Part shown: positions 1 through 12,000 of the stretch, piece by piece
Numbering within the stretch: position 1 is the first letter of the stretch
Layout of the letters: the number at the start of each line of letters is the position of its first letter
Source: Saccoglossus kowalevskii
Taxonomy: Eukaryota > Hemichordata > Enteropneusta > Harrimaniidae
Assembly: GCF_000003605.2 (NCBI RefSeq)
Contig: NW_003155738.1
Span: forward strand, 390,899-454,898
Length of the DNA: 64,000 nucleotides
Reading direction: 5' to 3'
Program-made: the position numbers and the translations under genes
Notes under the pieces: model-generated
Seen by the model: the letters and a program-made list of their open reading frames with translations, nothing else
Told to the model about the DNA's origin: nothing
The model's database searches: none

Positions 1-1760
1 ACCACACCTGCGTTGGCCAAAGCAGTTGCATCACATGACTGCAAAGAATGTAAGCCAAATGCTAAATCCTCACTACTCACACCCCAAAGCCACTTGACAA
101 TCATCTCCTTGCTTTTGTGTAACTCAATTTGAATTTCCTTTTGTAAGCATATAAATATCGCCTGAACTGAAAATGGTCCAAAAGTGAATTATGGCGACAC
201 AAGTACAATGAATGCGTCATCGACACATGTAAACAACCAAAATATGGCACCTAGAAATAATAACTGTATTACCATGTCTGCATTGAACAGTTTCACTGAG
301 AAATAAAAAATGACGTGTGGTTTTCATAAATAAGGATAGGCCAATGAACATAACAAGAACTCTTAAAACTGAGTAACATAGAGTGAATTGCAATCCTCCA
401 GGTTGAACTTTTTATTTGCTCAGATACAGACCACTTACCGACACACTCTTTACCTTCTTGGTCAACTATATAACCACAATAGCAATCAAGGATGCGTCAA
501 TATAAACGCATGATCCGTTAAAACTCCTTGATGTGACTTTTGTGATGTATAACAGGCATCTATGTGTACACAGTTTCACCGATCGTTAATACATTAACAC
601 AATATGGTCATGAACCAGACTCCTTGGGATCAGGATACATGACTGTATAACACAAACAATTACTAAAAACGAATGCCCTGTTTCTTTCCACCATTGAGAA
701 ATGAAGCACATAAGTAAGCAATACATTTTCTGAAATGGATCGACATGTATAGTGTACAATAATATAACTATCATCACAGTTAGCGACTACCTCACAATGA
801 GTAAAAATATCACAACATGTCTTAGAAATACATGGAATAACACGCATTAGATTGTAGAGCAAAGATACTGTACAATAACAAATCTGTATGACGTTATTTC
901 ATCATAAAATAACAGGAAAAAGTGAATGACAAATAAATCAACATGAATACGTATGCAACAACATGTGTTGATGCCAAAAAGGACGCTGTGAGCATGAAAG
1001 ACTACATAGCGCACACAACAGTACACAAAAACACACAGCCAAGATACACAGCAACCCGACTCACAGGCTCCCACACTTCAAAATCATATATCTTAAAACA
1101 GTCACCATGGTAAGTCAAAAGTCAAGTACCAACACCAGCTTCCAAAATTATACCCAACTTGTCAATAGGCCGTACAAGTGCATTGAGCTTATTTGAACTT
1201 CTTTTCTTACTTAGCTACTTTTACCAAGTCTAGATAATTCTTCCCACCGGCCATGAGTTCCTTGGTTGATGAATTGTCTACCACTAGAACTATATCTACT
1301 ACTGTCAGGTTTCCCTGAGGTTACAAACACTTCTGGCACTCTTGCAGATTTGCTGGATACCAAAGCATATGCCTGGAAGATATTGGAGCTGGCACCATCT
1401 ACGGCGAACATAATAATAATAACTTTGGAATACACCTGGCGGTAAACTCTGATAGTAAGTGGTTCTTAATCATTCAGAACTTTTGAATGCTGTGTAATTG
1501 GCCGACTATTTATAATATTCTCCTTTTCACGGAACATTGTGGCAAGACCTTCGTCGTCTAAGTGAATTACTTGTTTTTTTCAACAATCCAAAGATACATT
1601 CCTTATCCTTCAATTATGAAATTATGTACTTGACATGAGAGTATTTCACCAAAATGTTTGGTTTTATAAGGCCTTCAACTAAAAAGGACTCAATTTTTTT
1701 TAAAAGACAGTCAGCCATTTTTTTTTTCACACCTGAATAATAATCCCTTCAATATGTTCA
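1..1760 (-). mobile_element. BEL/Pao retrotransposon copy A, LTR and integrase end (decayed)
   Basis: This stretch matches, base by base with scattered differences, the 3' part of the fuller BEL/Pao element at 38.4-44.0 kb. Positions 643-905 match its LTR, 905-1,200 its 3' untranslated part, and 1,200-1,560 its integrase C-terminus. Minus-strand translation around 1,250-1,400 gives the same decayed tail of the integrase frame as copy B. At about 1,590 the match jumps from the integrase end to the RT thumb region (copy B near 41,130), so roughly 1.4 kb of RNase H and integrase is missing. No frame is intact. Bases 1-640 show no convincing match to copy B and no gene. Confidence 0.8.
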
Positions 1761-1769
1761 TCCCATCCA

Positions 1770-3215
1770 CTATCTGTCTGCTGCAGGTATTACTGGTATT
1801 ACTACTAGAAGATGTTATTTTCTAAGGTAAAAAAACACATTTAATACTCGTATTGATGGTTGATGGCATGAATGGACAGCATCATGTGAGACATTCGCTT
1901 CCTTTCTTTATGTTTACTTTATGTTTTACCTATGATATCTGTGAACCCTACTTTTTCTGTGAAAGTATTGCTACTGTGCTTGGAGGATTGTTTGTGAAGT
2001 CTTGAACATATTTGGAGTGTGTTCGTGTATTTTCGAAAATTATTCCTTCATTGTACAGGTTAATGACAAATTAATGTATGCAAGTACATGGCTCATTAAC
2101 ATATTGGAGTTGATTCTTATGTAAGAGTTGTGTCACCTGTTTGTGCCTGCTTCACCATTGTTCTGCTGTACAGCACTCAACTATGCCAAGATGTAATGAT
2201 TGTTTGATCAACAAAGGTGTCAACCTCACAAAGAGGGATTTATTGCTATGCAAGAATTGTGAAAAAATCTGTTTTCCAATCTAACAACTATTGTTAATCA
2301 GCTTGATAGTAGTACAGACACTAATGGTTCAACACCTTGCATAATCCCCCTGTTATCGTCATCTGATGTACATAGAAGATGAACAGTGATGATAGAAAGA
2401 TTTTACTTTTAATTGTTGATGAGGTTGCGTCACCGAAAGAAACAATTAGGGAGTAGCAAATGTAGATTGACTCGCTCAAGCTGAAATTATGCAATTCACT
2501 GGAAGAGAATTCTGAGAGTTAACTACCAACGACAATTCAACATGGGGCGCAATAATGGTTTTCCAGGCACGAAACGCAAATTATCTTGGCTATATTAATG
2601 ACCAAGCCAGGCATTTTCAACAAGACGAAACGGGGCACATTCAAATGACATGTAGACATTGAACAAGGCTGAAATGTTGGTCATGTGTGCAAGCTAGACA
2701 AAAACAGAAAGACTGTCGTGGTATACGTCACTGGGAGAATTGCTAGATATTCAGCAAATAAGCGTCAGTCGACTGCGGGAAACATATTCCTGAGATGATT
2801 TCATCGAGGCGACTTTCCACCTATAGACCAATAACCCCATTATCCACACCCCGTCTAATTCCTGTCAGCATTAATGATAAATCAGACTATGAGCATTTTT
2901 ATGATAATACGATAACATTATGTACTCTTAATGCTGTCTGTCAAAAATAAAACTCATTCTTTAGTGAATTTTATTCAAACAGAGCAGATTGATATTTGTG
3001 CAGCCACAGAAACGTGGTTAAAACCTGATGATAATGTGTTAATTGGTGAAATCACTCCTGATGGTTACAAATTGAATGTTAATCATAGAATTGATCGCAG
3101 TGGTTGGGGTTTGGCTGTGCTGCACAAGGGGTCTTTAAAGCTAAAGGTATTGAGTATGGTACCAAATCTTAAGAGAGAGGTGCCCAAGCTGCTTTTTGTT
3201 TCAATAAATATCATT
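1770..3215 (+). mobile_element. CR1/Jockey-like LINE fragment inserted in BEL copy A
   Basis: This stretch lies between two parts of BEL copy A and matches neither. Around 2,183-2,280 a plus-strand frame begins MPRCNDCLINKG and has paired cysteines (CxxC near the start, CKNC later), as in the zinc finger of some LINE ORF1 proteins. At about 2,931-3,190 a frame reads DICAATETWLKPDD then DGYKLN. This is the AP-endonuclease start of a LINE ORF2, where the ETWL motif is typical. The frame then ends. No reverse transcriptase follows, so the copy is truncated. The family assignment (CR1/Jockey-like) is inferred from the endonuclease motif only. Confidence 0.65.
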
Positions 3216-3239
3216 CTTTGTCAGAATGTAGTGGCGTGA
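2931..3239 (+). pseudogene. LINE ORF2 AP-endonuclease fragment
   Basis: An open frame of 102 codons. Its first 75 residues resemble the N-terminal AP-endonuclease (exonuclease-endonuclease-phosphatase fold) of non-LTR retrotransposons. The ATETWLKPDD segment corresponds to the catalytic Glu motif (ETW), and a DRSGWG stretch corresponds to the usual DRxGGG turn. The last 20 or so residues read into the flanking BEL sequence, whose match to copy B begins at about 3,219. The endonuclease's later Asp/His motifs and the RT are absent. This is a dead 5' fragment of ORF2. Confidence 0.7.
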
Positions 3240-3890
3240 CGCTGGCATCTTATTCATTGTGTGAACCTTTGAAAGATCAAACGAATTCTTACAGTGAAGA
3301 TCACACACTTCAAGTCCATGAACAATATAGGTGTTCATGACATGTGGTACACCCATTATGCAAAATGTCATTTATTCAACTGAAGCCAAGGTGCTTCACT
3401 AAACTCTCAGTATATGAATAGTCTCAATTGCCTGGCTACTATGCTTAACTCGTATCTTCACTACGTCATGTACATTAACCATCACCCTATAACACTGTTC
3501 CTTTGGAGCCATACTTGCACAGGCAATCACATGACCAGGTTCAACATTTCAGTTACCACCATTTCGTCTATTACTGTTGTGAGACTTATCTTGTTCTTTA
3601 AGATGTAAAACCATGGGATGCAGTCCCTTGCAATGCGCACACGTCTCTTAAAACAATGAGTACTTCTTCTGGTGACCTACTTTGAAACATCCAAAGCCTT
3701 GGACTTCAAGAAACTTATTTTAGCTTTATGTAATGATGACAGGCTTTAGTAGCATGACTTACACCATCACAATATAAATACATGGCTTGTCTGGGGCTTT
3801 CTTGCTTGTTGATTGCCAGTAGCATCTTTTCATTACCTTTCTGTCAAGAATTTCCTTTGTGTCAAGTTTCTGATTATTCTGTTGCACATC
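3219..3890 (-). mobile_element. BEL/Pao copy A, protease and gag zinc-knuckle end (decayed)
   Basis: This sequence matches 42,580-43,300 of BEL copy B in the same orientation, including the zinc-knuckle segment and the start of the protease segment. It is separated from the rest of copy A by the LINE at 1,770-3,215. Point changes and small indels have destroyed all minus-strand frames. The match fades at about 3,890, so the 5' LTR and most of gag are missing. Together with 1-1,760 it shows a BEL copy that was first deleted internally and then interrupted. Confidence 0.75.
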
Positions 3891-5035
3891 TGTAACTGTA
3901 GAAAACTTGCTTTAGACACTGACATTGTTGTCTTCTTTGGTTTATATTTAAGTTAAGTTAATTAAGTACTTGAGAAATTGATTGATAAACGGAAAACTGT
4001 AAACAAGATGTAAAACGAATAAAGTGAGTGCAATGTCACAGACATGCATATGTACCTGTGTATGCATGATCCTGATAAAAAGTTTGAATGAAATCAACTT
4101 TAATTTTAAAGAAATGGGCCAAAAATTGTTTGAGGTAAAAGTATAGCCACAAATTCACCAAATTTGATCAACCTACAGAATCGTCTACGAGTATAGTATT
4201 CGTGTTCAAATTGAATCATGTGATAATCTAGTGAAGAATTAGTATAGACATGAATAAAAACCAAATAGCCACTAGCTGGCTATATTTGTTTAAATCTCGA
4301 AAACAACCACCTGTATATGTATGATTCTGGTACATAGTCCTGTTCATCGCCAAGCGATAGTGCTTATGGTCTTTGTATTACGTTTGAATGTGATTGATTA
4401 AAGCATGTTTGTGAAATAGCTCTGGATGAACAGAACCACAATTAACAGTGGCCAATTTTGGAAAATTACTTTGCAAAAAGTATTCAAATGTTTTTTTTTG
4501 ACATCATGCTTAAGACACAGCTTCTAACGATATGTTATTTATGGTGCTACACCATCTATGTGCAAAAATATGGTATTATAAATAATAAAACCCTCGTTGA
4601 CCTATTTTTTACTAGCTGATGATAAGGAAAAGTAATGTGTAGCGATTCAAAAATACTGATGGCCCAAGTCAAGGGCATTGTCTAACACATAAAAACAGAA
4701 TTGGCCGGCTTATGCCAATTTGATTACTCACTTTAGTGACAGTCGATCTAGATCTGGCGGGACTTCCTTGGTTTATTCGGGCGTAGGTGAACCCCCGTTT
4801 ATTTTCTCCATAGTGGCGTGGCAGTTGAATGACCATGATAGTGGTACATACAAAATACACAAGTCTTCATTACGATTGTTTATGACAACACCCAAATATG
4901 AGTATCTCTCTAAAAATTCTACTACAAATGCATTAAAATACTTTAGATATACGCCGAATCATACATTGTGATGGAAATAGGAAATAGGAAATACAAAATG
5001 ACTTTTTATGATTAAAAATAATACTATGGCTAGTT
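3891..5035. other. No recognisable gene
   Basis: AT-rich sequence without supported coding potential. Two short open frames overlap on opposite strands at 4,669-4,971, but neither shows a family motif. I see no repeat shared with other parts of the window. Confidence 0.5.
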
Positions 5036-5039
5036 GCTT

Positions 5040-5390
5040 ACATGCAACATTCATCAACCTGGAATTTAAGCCTTTTAATAGTATATAGTAGAGGGTTCAT
5101 ACACCGCCCGTGCAAATAACAACTAACTTGTCTATTTACAAACGATTGTTCAATCCATCTATATACACATTGAATAAACGTGGGGATAAAAAGCCACCTT
5201 GTTTGACGCCGCTCAAAACATGAAAAGGCGCAGACGTAGTGGGTACCCATTGCACAAAACATAATTGACTCTTGTACAAGAAGACTAATAAGGATAACAA
5301 TAGGCATATTCCTGTGAAGAAGCTTTTAAAAAAAGATACTGCCTGTATTTCAAGATGTATTCGGAATACGTTAAAAACGCGGACCACGCT
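5040..5390 (-). pseudogene. Non-LTR reverse transcriptase fragment
   Basis: In the minus direction a frame contains SAPFHVLSGVKQGGFLSPRLF followed by NVYIDGLNNRL. This is the conserved RT block with the (R/K)QGxxLSPxLFN signature and the start of the next block. A neighbouring frame continues with a Cys-Gly-Arg stretch and NPLLY, where the catalytic YxDD would be expected, so at least one frameshift lies near 5,130. No endonuclease or 3' end is visible. It is a short decayed LINE remnant, and I cannot name the clade. Confidence 0.7.
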
Positions 5391-5946
5391 GTCGAACTAC
5401 TAAACATCTGTATGAATAAAGTACCGTCATTTTCTAGATATTTCAATAGCATTGAGGTACAACTTGTTTAAATATATCTATGTTAACTATATCGTTGATA
5501 TAATTATTTTATTTTCATTTTTTAGTCCCTTTCTAGCTGACATCTTATAAAAGCCATAACACCATATATAAGTATAAACATCTACTTATGTCTGGATCTA
5601 ATGGAAGGGCGTTTTTGTTTCTAACAACAACATACAACAATACGAAATACGTTTCAGTGATCCACATTGACGGATTTATTTAACACATTTTAATCGCATA
5701 GTATGAGACTTTGTTTCAGTATATGATGACTTTATTTCACATACGAAGGCTTTTGTAAAAAAATAATATATTTCAGTGAATCACATTTCCCAAATGACGA
5801 ACTAGTGCATAACACAATCATTTTTTCATACAATATTTTTTTATTTGAACGACAATGATTACGACATTATTAATTGATCAATTAATTTATTTATTTGTTG
5901 TTTGTGTTTATTTACTAACACCTTTATTTATTTGTCATGTTATTAG

Positions 5947-7133
5947 CTTAAATGTCCCTGATGTAAAGAGATACAAACTGAAACTATCTCACCACATGTT
6001 GGAACCTGTACAACGAATATATCGTTATGAATTATTGTTAAAAGGTTGGTGAATGTAAACATATATTGATGAATTGAATATATATTACATGCATTGAATA
6101 ATTGCGCATAAATTTATATAAATTTATATAAAAGAATATTAATGCCAATAATATTTTATTATAAATTCTATTTCCAGAATACAAAAACATTCTCTGGCGA
6201 ATCTGAAGAAAAGGATGATGCAATTGGTATGTCAAAAAAATTTAGATGTACAATGCAGTCGTTTAACATTAAGCGGTATTTGACCATTTTTTATTTCACG
6301 TGAATCTCACAGTTCAGTTTTATATCTACAGAAGCTATGCAGCAAGTCTCAACCGCTGCCCAACGATGCAATGAGAGTAAACGAGCCATGGTACGTTTTA
6401 CTTTTAAATTCTAGTAAATATAGTGTGTTTGCGCTCATCACGTGGTACGGGCAATGTTTATATAATCAATGTACATAATGTATGATTTAAACAATCGAAT
6501 CGAATCTGTGAATCAATAAATGTTCATGTATATGAGTAAGTATGTACAAGTATTTTTTTGGACAGATAGTCAAATGGACATGAAGTACATTAACGTTGGG
6601 GCATCATATGTAAAATTGGTAAATTATAAAACATAAATAAAAATGTGTTTAAGCATTTACAATATTATTAAGAACAGATGTACTACAAACATCATACCAA
6701 ACCAGATTATAGATACAGTCTTTCAAACGATTAAATATTTTTTTGTTTTTTCTCACGGAGAACGCATTTTTCCCAACTCAACAATGTTGTTAACATGTAT
6801 TATAAATCTAGGATGCATGTAGTGCATAACTTTCTCACATAATACACTTACAAAACACATGATTGCCGTGTTACACGAAGAGCTGTTTGTGCTAACTTTA
6901 TTTTGTAACAACTATAATTTATATTCGCCAACAATATATAGTATGTCAATACTGGCAAATATCGTAGGAAACTAGCTTCTTTTGGTATGATTGACATTAC
7001 TTATTTTACTAAATATTTCACTACACAAACGCTTGAAATTGTGTTCTAGGAAATGTTCATTAAAATGGCAGAACTGCAATCAACCATTACCGGAATTGAT
7101 GATTTGAAAGAATACAACAGAGAACTACTTTAA
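5947..7133 (+). CDS. FGD-like RhoGEF (DH domain) exons, partial
   Basis: Four spliced pieces read as the second half of a Dbl-homology domain of the FGD (FYVE, RhoGEF and PH) family, guanine-nucleotide exchange factors for Rho GTPases such as Cdc42. Exon A (5,947-6,044) contains LSHHMLEPVQRIYRYELLLK, close to the family's HMLEPVQRIPRYELLLKD core. Exon B is 6,178-6,226. Exon C (6,332-6,390) reads QQVSTAAQRCNES. Exon D (7,050-7,133) ends in a stop after NRELL. B, C and D join in phase at good AG/GT sites. A to B does not: A ends in phase 1 while B needs phase 0. The core Pro of QRIPRY is Tyr here. No upstream DH half, PH or FYVE domain was found, so this is a gene fragment or a decaying duplicate. 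Confidence 0.65.
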
Positions 7134-7921
7134 ATGACAATACATTTATAATTCAAGGCTATGTTTTTCTGGTAGTTGGACATTTTATAATACTCTATTC
7201 TTTTCAAAGATATATTACCGTTCCTTTGTACGGAGTTCTTGAGTATAGTCTGAATGTAGATTGATGATTTCCGAGTTAGAATTTTAGTCTGCGTACTTAA
7301 TAACTGTGGTTCAGAGCCTGTATTTCTATAATTACATAATCGTTCATGTCATAATACTTGGCAGATATAAACGTACGCACAACCCAGATATTATTCGACG
7401 AGCGACAACTCCGAACGAGCTTAATGTTGGCTTATGTCATCAAACGACCATCAATTAAAACCTGTGTTTCCCCATTTAAATTCACTATAGCACATATGCA
7501 CGTGGTATTATTAAGTGCTTGATATTTACACTTCTTGACATTGTTGCGACCATACCGTGGACATCAGAGGGTTTCGATTCAGCAACAAAATGTGAATTCC
7601 AACCATCGAGACAGAGAATAGGAATAGGATATTTTCCGGGTAATTAGCACCCAGTTGAAATGTAATATGTGATTTATATAGTTATATAGAAACTGTTTTG
7701 ATTGTATACAAAATCTAGCATTAAAAATAGGATTGATTGAACAAATTTGCACAACGGCACTGGGATTAAAACAAGATATACAAATCACTTAACGTAAAAT
7801 CATGAATCAAGGATGAGAGAAATCAACGGAAAGCAGTAAGTCAGTATAATATCTTAGCACTATGTATTACAATCACCGCGTGAAATGTGGATTTACAAAT
7901 ATAAATCCATAGTTTTGGTCA
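7134..7921. other. No recognisable gene
   Basis: AT-rich sequence downstream of the DH-domain exons. I found no PH- or FYVE-like exon here, nor a clear repeat. Confidence 0.45.
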
Positions 7922-8351
7922 GGTTACCCTTTGCCGCAACTACCTCCAGGTCACCCTTGGGCAAGGTGTAGTACCTGTCAGCCTTGGGTGCCAACTTCCC
8001 ACATAACAAGTTTGGTTGACGTCAGTAAGGGCATACNNNNNNNNNNNNNNNNNNNNNNNNNNNNNNNNNNNNNNNNNNNNNNNNNNCGTCATAAAAGCCT
8101 TGCACCAACTCAGCCTCACGTGTGAGGTATTACCTATTAAAGGCAACGTTTACATTTATTTAAATATGTATATATGTGTCCTGGGCAAGATTTTAAACTA
8201 CATCCGGTTGTGGAGTCTATGGACGTGGGAGAATGAGGTTACCCTTTGCCACAACTACCTCCAGGTCACCCTTGGGCAAGGTGTAGCACCTGTGAGCCTT
8301 GGGTGCCAACTTCCCACATAACAAGTTTGGTTGACGTCAGTAAGGGCATAC
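7922..8351. repeat. 115-bp direct repeat flanking an assembly gap
   Basis: The segment 7,922-8,036 recurs at 8,237-8,351 with only about three differences. It starts GGTTACCCTTTGCC and ends GTAAGGGCATAC. Fifty Ns (8,037-8,086) lie directly after the first copy. The sequence after each copy begins similarly (CGTCATAAAAG versus CGGTCGTAAAA). The pattern fits a tandem repeat of about 315 bp or more that the assembler could not close. The segment is more GC-rich than its surroundings. It might be part of a SINE or other dispersed repeat, but no tRNA-like A and B boxes could be confirmed. Confidence 0.8.
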
Positions 8352-8576
8352 GGTCGTAAAACTCCTGCACAAACAGATCCGCATAGGTGGACAATTTTTC
8401 ATGTAACTATGTATATAATGGTTTCAGTTGTACTTAGCATTTGGCAGGGGGATCGTAACCTCTTGTGGTGAGAACCAGTGTGACTGGCCTGCCAACGGGG
8501 GTGCTAAGGATTTCATTGGAAAAGTTATCAGTTACATCCGTTAATGTAATTTCGTTTTACATACCCGTAAATCAAA

Positions 8577-8716
8577 AATCACAGTACAGTACAGTACACA
8601 GCACAGTACAGTACACAGCACAGTACAGTACACAGCACAGTACACAGCACAGTACACCGCACCGCACCGCACCGCACACTACACTACACTACACTACACT
8701 ACACTACACTACACTA
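8577..8716. repeat. Compound microsatellite (CAGTA / CACAG / CACTA)
   Basis: Runs of CAGTA and CACAG pentamers pass into CCGCA and then CACTA pentamers. All units are related 5-mers. No coding potential is implied by the open frames across it. Confidence 0.95.
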
Positions 8717-9018
8717 TGAAACCCCATAGGATAAAGGTTGCAGTCAAATTGAAATTAAATCTATATATATAAAGATTTGGCATTGTTTTATAGTTGTCAT
8801 AAACTAATAGACCATATAATCAGGTTTGGTTCAATTAGGTGATTGTATATTCAAGACTGTAACTAATTTCAACTACATTCCATGTAAGCAACACAAAACC
8901 ACATTCAGATGTACATCATTCTTTGCCTGTTTGAAATTTAGTGCATGCGTTTAATTTTAATCTTCCACATGCCACACTTCGTGGCACAAATCTATATTAA
9001 TTGACAACCAAATCATTT

Positions 9019-12000
9019 CTACTTAGAGCCTATAATATCACATTCAGTAGCATCAAATATGACCTCATCACCTACAACATCATAGCACTTGTCTTTGAAG
9101 AACGACAGTAGGGTTGCGAATTCATCTTTGGGCAACGATTTTCTAAAATCTAATTTCTGGTGAAAAAAATCCAGCAATTTATTCCCATCGTCAGAGAATT
9201 CGTCAAAACATTTTGTGGCAGTAATTGGTACATATCGTTTGATATTTTTGACGACCGCTAATTTTGATTCATGTCTCAGGAACTCCTCTACCATTGTTGC
9301 TCCAAGTAGGTTTTTATTTGGGTCATACAAATATCTCTTGAAGTTCTTTCTACATTTCTCCCATCCTTCTAAATAAGAAAATATGGAAATATCATATTGT
9401 GATCAACATTGAATATTCACATTTATATTGTGATTGTTATGCAAGTATAGAACAGTGCGTTGAATTGAAAAAAAAATACTGAAGTACCAACACGAGAGTG
9501 ACCACACTGTAAATCTTGGAATCACTTTCATGTTTTTTTCATTAAAACACGCCGTTTTAATTGAAAACACATTGTTGTAATTAAAAATATGTGTATTATA
9601 TAATAAAACACTTGTGTTTTCTATCAACACAGTAGTGTTTTAGTATTTATAGAAAAGTGTTTTAGAGAGTTATTAAAACAATTTTTGATGGAAATTAAGC
9701 ACATTGTAAACACACATACACTTTTTCAAAATAAAACACTGAGTGTTTTATGGCGACATAAATGTGTCATTAAAGTGTTTATTGATAGAACATTTATGGA
9801 CTGATGCATCCAACTTTATACAAGCAGTATTAACACAATTGAGTGAAAAGTCTGGAGACTCGTGAGTAAATATTATGGTGTATATGCCAACTTGACAATC
9901 ACCAAAAGTGACGTAATTCAATGCATAATGAGATGGGTCAAGCACCAACCTATTTAGTCTTACCAACCTAAGTACAACTAGAAATCGAGACACGTGGTGC
10001 ATTAAGTACCTCCTGACCTAAAGGATTTTATTAATCTGCAATTGGTGATCAGTAGTTGAAGTTCCAATCACATCTGAACATTATCACATGTAATTTTCTC
10101 GAAAAATGTTCAATTTGAAACACTTCAGAAAGCAAAATAACCAGCGATGATTCAACACGAAATACCAGACTATAAATGTTTCGCAAAGTGTATAAGGCAT
10201 ATTTATGTTCATGTAACTAAAACACCTAAACACTTTCTTCCAAAATGTTAAATTGTTTTATCTTGAAGCACTTTCTATAGCAAACACACATGTAATGTTT
10301 CAAGTAAAACACCCGACTATGCATGTTTTATAAGTGCTTACGTATATGACATGTACAAACGTTCATAAAAGTAACTAAATCACTTGTCTTTGAAACTTTT
10401 TAATTTTGAGGCACTTCAGAAAACAAACACACATGCAATGTTTCAAGGTAAAATACTCGACTATGCATGTTTCATAAGTGCTTACGTATATGACATGTAC
10501 AAACGTGCATAAGAGTAAGTAAATCACTTGACTTTGAAACTTTTTAATTTTGAGGCACTTCAGAAAACAAACACACGTGCAATGTTTCAACCTAAAACAC
10601 CCGATTATATACAAGACGCTTTTGAATGCCGTCTACGATATGCATCTATAATGTACGCAGTACTTATTATCGATTGTATGCAGCATAATTTTTGAAAAGA
10701 AATGCTCACACACGTCACATTCGTCAGCAAGTCATACTGTGCATGTAGCGATAAATTTACCGGTTTTAGTATTTTAGTATTAAACTTAAGTTCATGAATT
10801 TACAGGTCCAGTGAATTCCATACCATATTACCTTCATGCCGAGATGCCATATAGACAAGATTTGAGTTACCAAATAAAATCATAGAAAATGTTGCAGAAT
10901 TTAACAGGAAATTGCAGTTCAATTCGTGACCATATTTTCGTTTTCACATTACATGTGCGTTAGTTTATAACAACAATAATATTTTACATTGTATATTTCA
11001 GATTCAAATATCGCATTGCTTGAAACAATACTGATAATTATTTGAACACTACTCACTGCAGTTTGATAATATTATACTTTTCTGATGTTAAGAGAATCGG
11101 AGCGGACAAGATAATACTACTAATATTCGGAATTAATTTTGTCCTGTTAATATGGGTTATTGTTAGTTCAGTGCCCTCGTCTTCTATGCGAGAAGAACTT
11201 TGGTTTAATAGGTAAATTATTTTCAAAATACCACATTATCCTTTTTAGGAGTGATTATAAAAGTTATGAAAATAAACAATCAACCCATTTGACGGATAGA
11301 AAAGTAAAAGATAAATGAAATAAAATAGATGTAGTGCATATATTCAAAGTCGAGGATTGAGTGTGAATGGGATCACAATATATGAAATTAATGATTTTTA
11401 ATGTCCCCAGGAACTTGATGTGCCCGGAGGTACTGCATTCGAGACAACAATACCACATGGGAAGAGATTAGACCTTTTCATTTATGTCAGTGAGGAAAGG
11501 GTTCAAAAATGTTATTGTTCGTTTCAGTTAATTACTCATCTGTTTTGAAGTGTTAATGTTCACAAATATTGGGTATTGTATCTACAGGTTCGCGAAAGGT
11601 TTGAATTTCAGTAAACACACTTATTAACGCGATTGATATTATCTTTTACAACTATAAACTCCAACTTACTTTATTAATGTTTATATTTAGGAATACATTC
11701 TTACTTGATTATGTGATTTGTTTATCGTTTGTTATGATTACTGTACAATAGTGCAAAGTGCTTCATCATGAAACGCGTCATTTGATATAATTTGTTTTCG
11801 AAAATGATAATGTTTATGATTTTTACTATGTTATCAGTGTAAATACATTTTAAAATGTGTATCTGTTACGAGCACTTGTCAATATTCAGTTTGTGTTTTA
11901 CTTTTCATAAACACTATTCCAATACATATTTCTGGTGGAAACTCTTTTCAAAATGTGTGTCTAGTGAAATCACTTTTCCAACAGTTGTGATAGTAAACAC

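Noticed and set aside
586-1074. Cysteine- and valine-rich minus frames
   Set aside because: They lie in the BEL LTR and 3' untranslated sequence, shared with 38.4-39.3 kb.
8465-8719. Plus frame rich in QYST/THS repeats
   Set aside because: Translation of the CAGTA/CACTA microsatellite.
10375-10614. Minus frame with an internal peptide repeat
   Set aside because: Produced by the 144-bp tandem repeat.
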